This document shows, piece by piece, positions 7,107 through 14,795 of a stretch of 30,199 nt of DNA. Position numbers and translations under genes: made by a program. Under the pieces are notes generated by a model. That model did no database searches. It was not told the DNA's origin and was given only the letters and a program-made list of their open reading frames with translations. The DNA is from Pararhodospirillum photometricum DSM 122 (GTDB lineage: Bacteria > Pseudomonadota > Alphaproteobacteria > Rhodospirillales > Rhodospirillaceae). The DNA lies in NCBI RefSeq assembly GCF_000284415.1, contig NC_017059.1, positions 3,117,572 to 3,147,770 of the forward strand, written 5' to 3'. The first letter of the stretch is position 1, and each line of letters opens with the position of its first letter.

Positions 7107-8519
7107 ATGGCTCTCGATATTGTGCGGGCGTACCGCACGGTGCACACCTGGACCGGTATTTTGACCGGCCTTGCCCTTTTTATTGCGTTTTTTGCCGGCG
7201 CGCTCACGGTGTTCAAGGACCCGCTGACGCGCTGGGCTTCGCCCCCCACGGCGCGGCCGCCCTTGGTTTTGGAGCAGGGGCCCTCCTTGGTCGCTCGGAC
7301 CCTGGCGGCGGCGCCGGCTGCGGCCGCCGAGTTCACCCTCCATTTAGGCAAAGGGGAGGCGGTGCCCGGGCCGCTGGAATGGCGGGTGACCCCCGGGGCC
7401 GCGCCGGGCGACGAGCCGCCCCATGACTCCCTGGGCCAACGCCATTATGTCGCGCATCTCGACGAGGCCGGCTCGCTCAAGATTGAGGAGGTCGCGCCGT
7501 CCAAGCTGGCCGAGTTCATTGATGTCTTGCACCGGGTGGTCGGCCTGCCCGTGGATACCGACCTTAGCCGCTGGATCATGGGGGTCGTGGCCGGGCTCTA
7601 TGCCTTGGCCCTCCTCTCGGGGGTGATCTTGATTCTGCCGACCCTGGTGCGCGATCTTTTTGCCTTGCGTCCCGAGGGGCCGATCCGCCGGTTCTGGCGG
7701 GATTCCCATAACCTTGTTGGGCTTCTCAGCCTGCCGTTTCATCTGGTTATGGCCCTGACGGCGACGGTTTTTGCCTTTCATGACCAGATTTATGACCTGC
7801 AAGACGCCCTGATCCACGACGGCCGCTTGGCTGCCCTGTGGCATCCGCCGGCCCCGCCGCTCTCCGACCTCCGCCCCCTTGATCCGGCGCGGTTGCATCC
7901 GCCGGCCGATCTGGTGGCCCAGGCCCGGGGCCTGTCGCCCTCGTTTGAGCCGACCCATTTGCAATACCTGGGACTGACGGGGCCACGGCCGGTGGTCCGG
8001 GTCTGGGGGCAAGATCCGCAGGGCATCGCTTCGCGCGCCCTGGGCGGGTTCGTGGCCTTCAATCCCTATAGCGGCGCGGTGCTGACTACCGAGTATCTGC
8101 CCGGGCACCAAAGCGCCGCCCAAACCACGATCAGCAGCTTTTTTGCCCTGCATTTTGGGTCGTATGGCGGGACCCCGGTTAAAGTCATGACCTTTGTTTT
8201 GGGGCTGGCCGGTGCGTGGTTGTTTTATAGCGGCAATCTTTTGTGGATTGAGGCGCGGCGCAAGAGGCAAGGGCGCGATGTTCGGATCCTGGCCAATTTG
8301 ACCGTGGGGGTTTGCCTGGGCTGCCTGTGCGGGATTGCCGCGACCATGGGCGCGGCGAAGTGGTTGCAGGGGGGGGGGAGGATCTCGCCCTCTGGCATGC
8401 GCGTGTTTATTACGCGGTGTTTTTTGGGGGCGTGGCCTGGGCGTTTTGGCGGGGCGCCGAGCGGGCCTGTGGTCATTTGCTGGGGCTGGGCGCTGTTTTG
8501 GCGGCGGCGTTGCCTTTGA
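7107..8519 (+). CDS. PepSY-domain inner membrane protein (siderophore-reductase type), frame lost in a G10 run
   Basis: The protein begins 'RAYRTVHTWTGILTGLALFIAFFAGAL', the classic PepSY_TM first helix, and continues with a periplasmic domain, a second and third helix ('WIMGVVAGLYALALLSGVIL', 'HNLVGLLSLPFHLVMALTATVFAFHD') and a fourth ('VMTFVLGLAGAWLFYSGNLLW'). Proteins of this type (FpvG, FoxB, PiuB) reduce or release iron from ferric siderophores at the inner membrane. GAGAAGGA precedes ATG 7107. After about residue 420 the frame changes inside ten consecutive G at 8369-8378, and the final 47 residues of this reading do not look like a membrane protein. The expected C-terminal helices continue in another frame to 8656. 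One additional G would give a normal protein of about 516 residues. Confidence 0.85.
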   Translation: MALDIVRAYRTVHTWTGILTGLALFIAFFAGALTVFKDPLTRWASPPTARPPLVLEQGPSLVARTLAAAPAAAAEFTLHLGKGEAVPGPLEWRVTPGAAPGDEPPHDSLGQRHYVAHLDEAGSLKIEEVAPSKLAEFIDVLHRVVGLPVDTDLSRWIMGVVAGLYALALLSGVILILPTLVRDLFALRPEGPIRRFWRDSHNLVGLLSLPFHLVMALTATVFAFHDQIYDLQDALIHDGRLAALWHPPAPPLSDLRPLDPARLHPPADLVAQARGLSPSFEPTHLQYLGLTGPRPVVRVWGQDPQGIASRALGGFVAFNPYSGAVLTTEYLPGHQSAAQTTISSFFALHFGSYGGTPVKVMTFVLGLAGAWLFYSGNLLWIEARRKRQGRDVRILANLTVGVCLGCLCGIAATMGAAKWLQGGGRISPSGMRVFITRCFLGAWPGRFGGAPSGPVVICWGWALFWRRRCL

Positions 8520-8656
8520 CCTCGCTGGTGGGGAGGCTGGTGCCCGCGTTGGGGTGGTGGGGGCATGTCAGCCCGGCTGCCCTGGCTGTCGATGGGGGGG
8601 CGCTGTTGATGGCGGTGGGCTTGGGCGTTCTGGCGTGGCGGACGGGGCGGCGGTAA
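8378..8656 (+). pseudogene. Displaced C-terminal part of the PepSY protein
   Basis: Read from 8378 in the frame one base back from the upstream reading, this segment gives 'EDLALWHARVYYAVFFGGVAW...' with three strong membrane helices and ends 'LGVLAWRTGRR' at TAA 8656. That is what the end of a PepSY_TM protein should look like, so it belongs to the gene at 7107. There is no independent start with a ribosome site. It could be a real null allele, a slippage-controlled C-terminus, or a base-calling error in the G run. Confidence 0.8.
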
Positions 8657-8666
8657 GGGGAAAGGC

Positions 8667-8700
8667 AAGGCTGGGGAGGCGGGCCTCCCCAGACCCCTCC
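8667..8700 (+). repeat. Intergenic palindromic repeat, copy D
   Basis: This copy is identical to copy A over the whole core (AAGGCTGGGGAGGC, GG, GCCTCCCCAGACCCCTC). It lies between the convergent PepSY and acyl-CoA ligase genes, 11 bases after one stop and 29 before the other, where it may end transcription from both sides. Confidence 0.9.
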
Positions 8701-8728
8701 GTTCATGGGGATGATTGGGGGGAGGGGG

Positions 8729-10237
8729 TCAGGTCAGGGCGGGGGCGGTGGTGGCTTGGCGGCGGAGCAGGTGTTTTTGTACCTTGCCCGACCCGGTGCG
8801 GGGCAGGGCCTCGACCACATGGAAGACTTTGGGAATTTTGTAGCGGGCCAGGGAGGCTTGGCAGTGTTGGGTGAGTATTTCGGGGTCCAGGGTCCAGCCC
8901 GGGGCCTCGACGACGAACGCGCAGCCGACTTCGCCCCACTGGGGATCCGCCATGCCGATGACCGCCACCTCGCGCACGCCCGGATGCTCGATCAGGGCCG
9001 CCTCGACCTCAACGGGGGAGACGTTCTCGCCGCCCGAGATGAACATGTCCTTGCAGCGGTCCACGATGGCAATAAAGCCATCGCCATCGCGTCGGCCGAT
9101 ATCGCCGGTGCGGATCCAGCCGTCGTCGGTAAAACAGCGGGTGCGCTCCTCGGGACGGTTCCAGTACCCCGGGGTGACGTTGGGGCCGCGCACCAGGAGT
9201 TCGCCCGGCGTGCCATCGGGCACGTCACGGTCGGCGGGATCGACCAAGCGCACGCTGGTCAAGGGACCGGCCAGCCCCACCGCGCCGGCTTTGTCGCGCA
9301 GCAAGGGGCGCGACAAGGGCATGCCCAAGGTGGTGCCGGTCTCGGTCATGCCGTAGCCATCGACCATCAACACCCCCTGGTCAAGCCACCAGCGGATATG
9401 GGCCGGGGGATTGGGCGCCCCACCGGTGAACAAGGCCTTGAGCCGGGTCCAGTGCTGGGGGGCAAAGTTGGGGGCATGGCGCAACGCCTCGGCCATTTGC
9501 GGCACACAGAAGTAGTGGGTAATCCCCAAGCGGGCATCGCCCAGGCGCTCGTTGGTCTTTTCCGCCTCGAAGCCCGGCGAGACCAAAAACCGCCCGCCGC
9601 GCAGCAAGGGCGGCCAGATCTGAGTGACAATGCCGATGACGTGAAACATCGGGCTATCGCATAAAAAGGTGTCGCCGGTGTCCACCTCGCCCAGCACCGA
9701 AAAGTTGACGGCCGTTGCCATCAGGAATTGCCGGGTGAGGAGCACCCCCTTGGGCACCCCCGAGGTTCCCGAGGTATAGAGGATGATGCACGGATCCAGC
9801 CCGGAGGGCGTCGGCGGACGAGGCGCCGGCGTTTGGCTGTCCAGGTTTTTTGCCAAGGCATCCAGGCTGACCGCTCGGCAGCCCGGCGGCATGGCCGGCA
9901 AGGGATCGTCGGTGTAAAGCAGCCGGGGCGTGCAGTCGGCCAACAATCGGGCCAACTCCGGCGGCGACAGACGCCAATTGAGGGGCACAAAGATCGCCCC
10001 CAAACGCATGACCGCTTGCTGCACGATCACCTGGGAGACGCTGTTGCGCGCCAGCACCGCCACGCGATCCCCCGCCCCGATCCCCTCGCTTTGCAACACC
10101 GCAACAGCCCGCTGAATGTCCTGGTCGAACTGGCGATAGGTCCAAGACCGGCCGCTGACCAGATCCCGGCACACCTCGGCCTCGGGCCGCAACCCAGCAT
10201 GCAGCGCCACGGGATCGGCGAAAACACCTTCCAGCAT
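8729..10237 (-). CDS. AMP-forming acyl-CoA ligase, probable hydroxycinnamate-CoA ligase
   Basis: This 502-residue member of the ANL superfamily activates a carboxylic acid to its acyl-CoA through an acyl-AMP. Visible motifs in order: P-loop 'YTSGTSGVPKG' (154-164), 'GYGMTETGTT' (294-303), 'TGDIGRR' with Asp379, hinge 'VDRCKDMFISGGENV' and the catalytic-lysine motif 'RTGSGKVQK' (Lys485). The start at 10237 has GGGAGGAGA 3-12 bases upstream on the minus strand. The substrate is inferred from the neighbouring hydratase-lyase gene just upstream on the same strand: p-coumarate, ferulate or caffeate. At about 500 residues it resembles the HcaC/CouB-type ligases more than the longer pseudomonad Fcs. 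A repeat (copy E) separates the two genes. Confidence 0.85.
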   Translation of the reverse strand: MLEGVFADPVALHAGLRPEAEVCRDLVSGRSWTYRQFDQDIQRAVAVLQSEGIGAGDRVAVLARNSVSQVIVQQAVMRLGAIFVPLNWRLSPPELARLLADCTPRLLYTDDPLPAMPPGCRAVSLDALAKNLDSQTPAPRPPTPSGLDPCIILYTSGTSGVPKGVLLTRQFLMATAVNFSVLGEVDTGDTFLCDSPMFHVIGIVTQIWPPLLRGGRFLVSPGFEAEKTNERLGDARLGITHYFCVPQMAEALRHAPNFAPQHWTRLKALFTGGAPNPPAHIRWWLDQGVLMVDGYGMTETGTTLGMPLSRPLLRDKAGAVGLAGPLTSVRLVDPADRDVPDGTPGELLVRGPNVTPGYWNRPEERTRCFTDDGWIRTGDIGRRDGDGFIAIVDRCKDMFISGGENVSPVEVEAALIEHPGVREVAVIGMADPQWGEVGCAFVVEAPGWTLDPEILTQHCQASLARYKIPKVFHVVEALPRTGSGKVQKHLLRRQATTAPALT

Positions 10238-10278
10238 CGTTCTCCTCCCACTCTTTTTGTTGTTATCCTTAAAGGACC

Positions 10279-10312
10279 GAGGGGTCTGGGGAGGCCCGCC
10301 TCCCCAGCCTTG
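10279..10312 (-). repeat. Intergenic palindromic repeat, copy E
   Basis: In minus-strand reading this is the same element as copies A, C and D (CAAGGCTGGGGAGGC...ACCCCTC). It lies between the hydratase-lyase and the ligase, which are transcribed in that direction. The stem could reduce read-through or stabilise the upstream message. Confidence 0.9.
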
Positions 10313-10344
10313 TTTTTTCTTGTCCCCTATCTTTCCCCGGAAAA

Positions 10345-11175
10345 TCAGCCGGCCACCCGATCCTTGTCATAGGCCCCCAAGCCGGGCTTATAGGACTTCT
10401 CGTCGATAAACTGACGAATCCCTTCCTGACGTCCCTGACTATCGAAGGAATTCGCCGCCTCCTGGGCCCGCACCAGATAATCCTCGGCCTCGTCGTAGGG
10501 CATGAGGGCGACACGGCGCACCGCATCCTTGGTCGCCTTGAGCGCCACCGGGTTCTTGCCCAGCAGGGTGTGGGCCACGGTGCGCACCCGCTCTTCCAAG
10601 GCGGCAAGCGGCAGGCTTTCGTTGACCAAGCCCCACTCGGCGGCGGTCTTGCCGTCGATCGGCTCGCCCATCAGGGCGTGATACATGGCCTTGCGAAACG
10701 GCATCAATTCCACCGCCACCTTGGTGGCGCCGCCCCCGGGCAGGATGCCCCAATTGATCTCCGACAACCCGAACATGGCCTCGTCGGCGGCAAAGGCGAG
10801 GTCGCACGCAAACAACGGGCCGTACCCGCCGCCGAAGCACCAGCCATTGACCATGGCGATGGTCGGCTTTTGGTACCAGCGCAGGCGGCGCCACCACCCG
10901 TAGGCCTCGCGCTGCGCGCGACGGACGCCGCCCAGGCCCTGGGTCTCGGTCTCGCGGAAGTATTCCTTGAGATCCATGCCGGCACTCCAGGCCGTGCCCT
11001 CGCCGCTCAGGACCAACACCCCCACGTCGTCGCGAAACTCCAAGCTGTCGAGAACCTCCATCATGGTGCGGTTCAGGGCGGGGCTCATGGCGTTACGCTT
11101 GTCGGGGCGGTTGAAGCGCACCCAGGCAATGCCGTCAGCGACGTGGCAGGCAACGGTCTCGAGGTCCTGGCTCAT
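10345..11175 (-). CDS. ech: Hydroxycinnamoyl-CoA hydratase-lyase (HCHL), crotonase family
   Basis: At 276 residues this has the same length as Pseudomonas fluorescens HCHL and shares long blocks with it, for instance 'NRPDKRNAMSPALNR', 'SAGMDLKEYFRE', 'PTIAMVNGWCFGGG' and 'FGLSEINWGI'. HCHL adds water to p-coumaroyl-, caffeoyl- or feruloyl-CoA and cleaves the product to an aromatic aldehyde and acetyl-CoA. The catalytic Glu143 of the Pseudomonas enzyme corresponds to Glu139, and Tyr75 to Tyr72. Two other active-site residues differ: Ser123 is Gly119 and Tyr239 is Val235. GGGAG lies six bases before the ATG. The gene is divergent from a MarR regulator and upstream of the CoA ligase, as in hca and cou loci. 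Numbering of the Pseudomonas protein is from memory. Confidence 0.9.
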   Translation of the reverse strand: MSQDLETVACHVADGIAWVRFNRPDKRNAMSPALNRTMMEVLDSLEFRDDVGVLVLSGEGTAWSAGMDLKEYFRETETQGLGGVRRAQREAYGWWRRLRWYQKPTIAMVNGWCFGGGYGPLFACDLAFAADEAMFGLSEINWGILPGGGATKVAVELMPFRKAMYHALMGEPIDGKTAAEWGLVNESLPLAALEERVRTVAHTLLGKNPVALKATKDAVRRVALMPYDEAEDYLVRAQEAANSFDSQGRQEGIRQFIDEKSYKPGLGAYDKDRVAG

Positions 11176-11226
11176 GCCTAACTCCCTGTTCCAAAATTTT
11201 GTTACGGGCCTGGGGCCCGGGATTAA

Positions 11227-11245
11227 CCGCTATATCTCATAGCGG
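11227..11245. promoter_or_regulatory. Palindromic operator between HCHL and MarR genes
   Basis: CCGCTAT-ATCTC-ATAGCGG is a perfect 7-bp inverted repeat with a five-base spacer. It sits in the 120-base gap between divergent genes, 52 bases upstream of HCHL, and is the size expected for a MarR-family dimer site. CouR and HcaR repressors of similar loci act at the same place and are released by the hydroxycinnamoyl-CoA. Confidence 0.7.
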
Positions 11246-11246
11246 G

Positions 11247-11275
11247 TTGACTGTTATGTGCCATAGCATTATCGT
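11247..11275 (+). promoter_or_regulatory. Probable promoter of the MarR-MFS-dehydrogenase genes, with second half-site
   Basis: TTGACT (11247-11252) and TATCGT (11270-11275) are spaced by 17 bases, a reasonable sigma-70 promoter. The spacer holds GTTAT-GTGCC-ATAGC (11253-11267), an imperfect dyad with the same arm sequence as the operator at 11227-11245. A regulator bound there would block RNA polymerase, which fits autorepression by the MarR protein. Confidence 0.5.
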
Positions 11276-11295
11276 GTTGGCAAGAGGAACAATGC

Positions 11296-11760
11296 GTGAG
11301 AGAGGCCATGGCTCCGAAAGCCGAGAAAACCACCGCGACCCCAGCGCTTCCGGGATTGGACGACTTGGTGGGCTACCACCTGCGTCGGGCGTCGATTGTC
11401 GATCTCCAAGGGGCCAGTGCCGCCTTGGAAGCGGTGCGCAGCCGGCCGGTGCCCTTCAGTGTGCTGTCGTGCATCGTGGAAAGGCCCGGGATCAGCGCGG
11501 CCGAGATCTGTCGGGTCCTGGGGATGCAGCGGGCCAACATTGTTTCCATCCTGGCCGAGCTGGAGGAGCGCGGGCTGTTCCTGCGCGAGGCCGACAGCCG
11601 CGACAACCGCATTCAACGGCTGTTCCCAACCCGCCACGGCCAGGACGTCGCCGCTCAGGGGATCGAGCGGGTGGCGCAGCATGAAGAGGTTCTGCTCCAA
11701 CACCTGAGCGTGGAGGAGCGTCACGAGCTTCGCCGGCTTCTGGCGAAGATTTGGCAATAA
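11296..11760 (+). CDS. MarR-family repressor of the phenylpropanoid locus (HcaR/CouR/FerR-like)
   Basis: This 154-residue winged-helix protein has 'PVPFSVLSCIVERPGISAAE', a helix-turn-helix 'ICRVLGMQRANIVSILAELEERGL' and the wing 'LREADSRDNRIQRLFPTRHG', the MarR DxRxxR signature. Long helices at both ends would form the dimer interface. Such repressors in hca, cou and fer clusters bind divergent promoters and respond to hydroxycinnamoyl-CoA thioesters. GTG 11296 was chosen because AGAGGA lies seven bases upstream; ATG 11308 is an alternative with a ribosome site that is too close. The ATG at 11292 is in another frame. The MFS gene follows after 59 bases. Confidence 0.85.
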   Translation: MREAMAPKAEKTTATPALPGLDDLVGYHLRRASIVDLQGASAALEAVRSRPVPFSVLSCIVERPGISAAEICRVLGMQRANIVSILAELEERGLFLREADSRDNRIQRLFPTRHGQDVAAQGIERVAQHEEVLLQHLSVEERHELRRLLAKIWQ

Positions 11761-11819
11761 AAAAAACGGCCACAAAGGCCGATCCCGGGGTCTTGCCCCC
11801 CGGCGTCTGGGAGGAAACC

Positions 11820-13028
11820 ATGACACGTGTTGACACCACCCCCGCGACCAGCGGGCGGGCCTTGCTGCTCGTCTTTTTGGCCGCCGTGATCGAGGGCTTT
11901 GATCTTCAATCCGCCGGCGTGGCCGCGCCCAAGCTGGTGCCGGTGTTTAGCCTGACGCCAAACCAGATTGGTCTCTTTTTCTCGGCGGCCACCGTGGGCC
12001 TGATCGTTGGCGCCTTGGCCGGTGGCCGGATCGCCGACGCCTGGGGGCGGCGGGCCGGCCTTGTCCTTTCGCTCGTGACCTTTGGCCTTTTTTCCCTGGC
12101 GACCGCTCTGGCCGCCAGTTTCGACCAACTGCTGATCATGCGCTTCCTGACCGGGGTGGGGCTGGGGGGAGCCTTGCCCAATCTGGTCAACATCGCCGAC
12201 GAAGCGGCGGGGCCGGCGCGGCGGGCCCGGGCCGTGGCCCTCATGTATGCCGGCGTTCCCTTAGGCGGCGCCTTGGCTGGGCTTACGGTTCTGAGCGGAC
12301 TTCAGGGCACCAGTTGGTCCTTTATCTTTATGGTTGGCGGCGTGTTGCCCTTGTTGCTGGCGCCGGTGGTGTATCTGGGCCTGCCTGCGCTGCGTGGAAC
12401 CACGGCGGTGCGCCGTGGCATGGGGGACTCCTTGAAGGATATCGTGGCGCCCCCGGTCTTGTTCGCCAGTCTGGCCCTGTGGGTTTCGTTCTTCCTCGGG
12501 TTGCTCGTCGTCTATCTCCTGCTGAACTGGTTGCCGCAGCTTCTGGTTGCTCATGGCCTGACCCGCGCCGATGCCTCCTGGGTTCAGGTTGTCTTTAACA
12601 TTGGCGGCGTGATCGGCAGTCTGGTGGGCGGGCGGCTCTTGGATCGGCGTCATCCCCTGATCCCGGTTGGCCTGGGCTTTGCCGCCACCGCCATCGCCTT
12701 GTTGATGATCGCCTTCCTGCCACCCTCCCTGGGCTGGATGCTTCTTGGCGGCGGCTTGGTGGGCGGCACCATCTTGTGCGTCCAGGCCGTGCTCTATGGC
12801 ATGGCTCCCCAGTGCTATCCCTTCAGCAGCCGAGGCACCGGGGTCGGGGTGGCGGTGGCCATGGGGCGGCTGGGCTCGATCGCCGGCCCCTTGCTGGCCG
12901 GGGTGCTGGTGGCCGGCGGCAGCAGCCCGGCCGATGTCATGGTCGCCTTGGTGCCCATCATCCTGTGCGCGGGTGGCACCACCTTGATGCTCATTGCCCG
13001 CCATCGCCGTGAGGTGGTGCCGGCCTGA
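11820..13028 (+). CDS. MFS aromatic-acid/H+ symporter (AAHS family)
   Basis: This is a 402-residue, roughly 12-helix transporter. The first helix carries the acidic motif 'IEGFDLQSAG', equivalent to the 'DGFD' of PcaK/HcaK-type aromatic-acid importers. Loop 2-3 has the MFS motif A 'GGRIADAWGRRAG', and helix 4 begins 'MRFLTGVGLGGALPNL'. It probably brings hydroxycinnamates or phenylpropionates across the inner membrane by proton symport. ATG 11820 has GGGAGGA four to ten bases upstream; the longer reading from 11751 overlaps the marR gene. A short G/C-rich inverted repeat lies between marR and this gene (about 11769-11803). Confidence 0.88.
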   Translation: MTRVDTTPATSGRALLLVFLAAVIEGFDLQSAGVAAPKLVPVFSLTPNQIGLFFSAATVGLIVGALAGGRIADAWGRRAGLVLSLVTFGLFSLATALAASFDQLLIMRFLTGVGLGGALPNLVNIADEAAGPARRARAVALMYAGVPLGGALAGLTVLSGLQGTSWSFIFMVGGVLPLLLAPVVYLGLPALRGTTAVRRGMGDSLKDIVAPPVLFASLALWVSFFLGLLVVYLLLNWLPQLLVAHGLTRADASWVQVVFNIGGVIGSLVGGRLLDRRHPLIPVGLGFAATAIALLMIAFLPPSLGWMLLGGGLVGGTILCVQAVLYGMAPQCYPFSSRGTGVGVAVAMGRLGSIAGPLLAGVLVAGGSSPADVMVALVPIILCAGGTTLMLIARHRREVVPA

Positions 13029-13040
13029 GGCAGGCCACGG

Positions 13041-13073
13041 TGCCGCCAGCCCCACGATCCCACGCTGGCGGCA
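13041..13073. terminator. Hairpin between MFS and acyl-CoA dehydrogenase genes
   Basis: A perfect 10-bp inverted repeat (TGCCGCCAGC, 13041-13050, with GCTGGCGGCA, 13064-13073) encloses 13 bases. It starts 12 bases after the MFS stop. There is no T-run, so it may slow transcription or protect the upstream message rather than stop it completely. Confidence 0.45.
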
Positions 13074-13127
13074 GCCCGGCGCTTCCAACAAGGCCCCTCA
13101 TCAAAAAAAGAACCTCAGGGAGGACCC

Positions 13128-14705
13128 ATGATTCCCTTTGCCGCGCCCACGGACTGGATTTTGTTCAGCCTCGAGACCGCCGCCACCGCGGGTCCCCAGT
13201 CGGAGTGGGACCCAGAGCTGGCCCGGGCGGTCCTCGATCCCTTTGCCCGGCTGGCCGAGGAGGTCATCGCGCCCGCTGACCTGGCCGCCGACCATGAGGG
13301 CTGTTGCCTGGAGGGTGGGCGGGTGCGGTTGCCCCCGGCGATGCGAACCGCCTACCGTGCCTATGCCGAGCAGGGCTGGCCGGCCCTCTCGCTGCCCGAG
13401 CGGCACGGGGGGCAGGGCTTGGCGCCGCCGCTGCAAGGGGCGGTGACCGAGATCTTTGCCGGCGCCTGCCACGCCTTGCAGATGGTGGCCGGGCTGGTGC
13501 CCGGGGCGGCGCGTACCTTGGAACGCTTTGGCACCTTGGACCAACAAGAGCGCTGGTTACCGCGTCTGGCGTCCGGGGAATGGTTGGCCACCATGGCCTT
13601 GACCGAGCCTGGGGCGGGGTCGGACCTGTCGGGGGTGCGCACCCGAGCCGAGGCCGAAACCGGGGCCGCGCCGTGGCGGATCTCGGGGGAGAAGATTTTC
13701 ATCTCGGGCGCAGACCAGGACCTGACGGAGCGCATCCTTCATTTGGTGCTGGCGCGCACCGGGCCGGCGGGCAGCGGCACCCGGGGCCTGAGCCTGTTTT
13801 TGGTGCCTTCCCACGATGAGGCGGGGCAGCGCCTGCCCGTTCAGGTGACGCGGCTCGAAGAAAAAATGGGGCTGCATGGTTCGCCCACCTGTCAGATGCT
13901 GTTCGAGAGCGCTACCGCCGAGCTTCTTGGGCCGGAGGGGGAGGGGCTGCGGGCCATGTTCACCCTGATGAACCACGCCCGTCTCGACGTTGCCTTGCAA
14001 GGCGTGGCCCACGCGACGCGGGCCAGCCACATCGCCACGACCTACGCCGCGACGCGGATCCAGGGCGGCCGTCCCCTGGCCGGGCATCCCGACGTGCGCC
14101 GGATGCTCGACACGGCCGAGGCCCTGGCCCTGGGCGGACGGGCCCTGTGCCATGTGGCCCTGGGGGCCTTGGACTGTCCGCAAACCGCGCCTTTGGTCGA
14201 TTTCCTGACCCCGGTGTGCAAGGTGGCCTGCACCGAGGCCGGGATCGAGGCGGCGTCCCTGGCGATTCAGGTGTTGGGCGGCTATGGCTATTTGCGGGAG
14301 TATCGGGTGGAGCAGGTGTGGCGCGACGCGCGGGTGACGGCGATTTACGAGGGCGCCAACGGCATTCACGCGCTCTCTCTTGTCACCCGACTTTTGCGCC
14401 ACGCCGAGGGGGCCGCCGCCGAGGCCTTTGCCCGGTTTGTCGGCGACAGTGGCGCTCTTGATGCTTTGGCCGTCTGGCAGGAGGCGCGACAGCAACTTTT
14501 GGCGCGGCCCGATCCCGCCCCGGCCGCCGACGCCTTCATGCAGTTGACCATCGAGACCGCGTTTGCCGCCGTGTGGGCGCGTCTGGAGCGGGCTGCGGAT
14601 CATGCGCCCGATCCGGCGCGGCTGCGCGCCCTGGCGGCCTTTACGGCGGCCCGCCGCCCGGCCCGGCTGCGGTATGGGGCGGAGCTTGTGACGGTGGCGT
14701 TGTAA
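13128..14705 (+). CDS. Acyl-CoA dehydrogenase, probable phenylpropanoyl-CoA dehydrogenase
   Basis: This is a 525-residue FAD enzyme that would introduce a 2,3-double bond into an acyl-CoA. It has 'ALTEPGAGSDLSGVRTRAE' (FAD/substrate loop), 'WRISGEKIFISGADQD', 'EEKMGLHGSPTCQMLFE', 'VLGGYGYLREY' and the catalytic-base motif 'AIYEGANGIHAL' with Glu408. It is longer than the 380-residue classical enzymes and resembles the larger DmdC/AidB-like branch, including the N-terminal 'PFAAPTDWILFSLE'. In Acinetobacter hca clusters the dehydrogenase HcaD converts phenylpropionyl-CoA to cinnamoyl-CoA; the same role here would feed the hydratase-lyase. GGGAGGA precedes the ATG. The substrate is inferred only from context. 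Confidence 0.85.
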   Translation: MIPFAAPTDWILFSLETAATAGPQSEWDPELARAVLDPFARLAEEVIAPADLAADHEGCCLEGGRVRLPPAMRTAYRAYAEQGWPALSLPERHGGQGLAPPLQGAVTEIFAGACHALQMVAGLVPGAARTLERFGTLDQQERWLPRLASGEWLATMALTEPGAGSDLSGVRTRAEAETGAAPWRISGEKIFISGADQDLTERILHLVLARTGPAGSGTRGLSLFLVPSHDEAGQRLPVQVTRLEEKMGLHGSPTCQMLFESATAELLGPEGEGLRAMFTLMNHARLDVALQGVAHATRASHIATTYAATRIQGGRPLAGHPDVRRMLDTAEALALGGRALCHVALGALDCPQTAPLVDFLTPVCKVACTEAGIEAASLAIQVLGGYGYLREYRVEQVWRDARVTAIYEGANGIHALSLVTRLLRHAEGAAAEAFARFVGDSGALDALAVWQEARQQLLARPDPAPAADAFMQLTIETAFAAVWARLERAADHAPDPARLRALAAFTAARRPARLRYGAELVTVAL

Positions 14706-14795
14706 CCGCTTTACGGGTATAAATCGGGAAGGGACTTGCCAGGCGCGAACTCAGGTTGGTATTGGCACTTTCATGGCGGTACTTTCAGGGGGGGG

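Noticed and set aside
8705..9664. A 319-codon plus-strand open frame opposite the acyl-CoA ligase
   Set aside because: The minus strand has a full set of adenylate-forming enzyme motifs; the plus-strand frame encodes Gly/Ala/His-rich sequence and has no ribosome site.
11769..11803. Attenuator between marR and the MFS gene
   Set aside because: Only short G/C inverted repeats with mismatches are visible and no leader peptide or antiterminator alternative was found.
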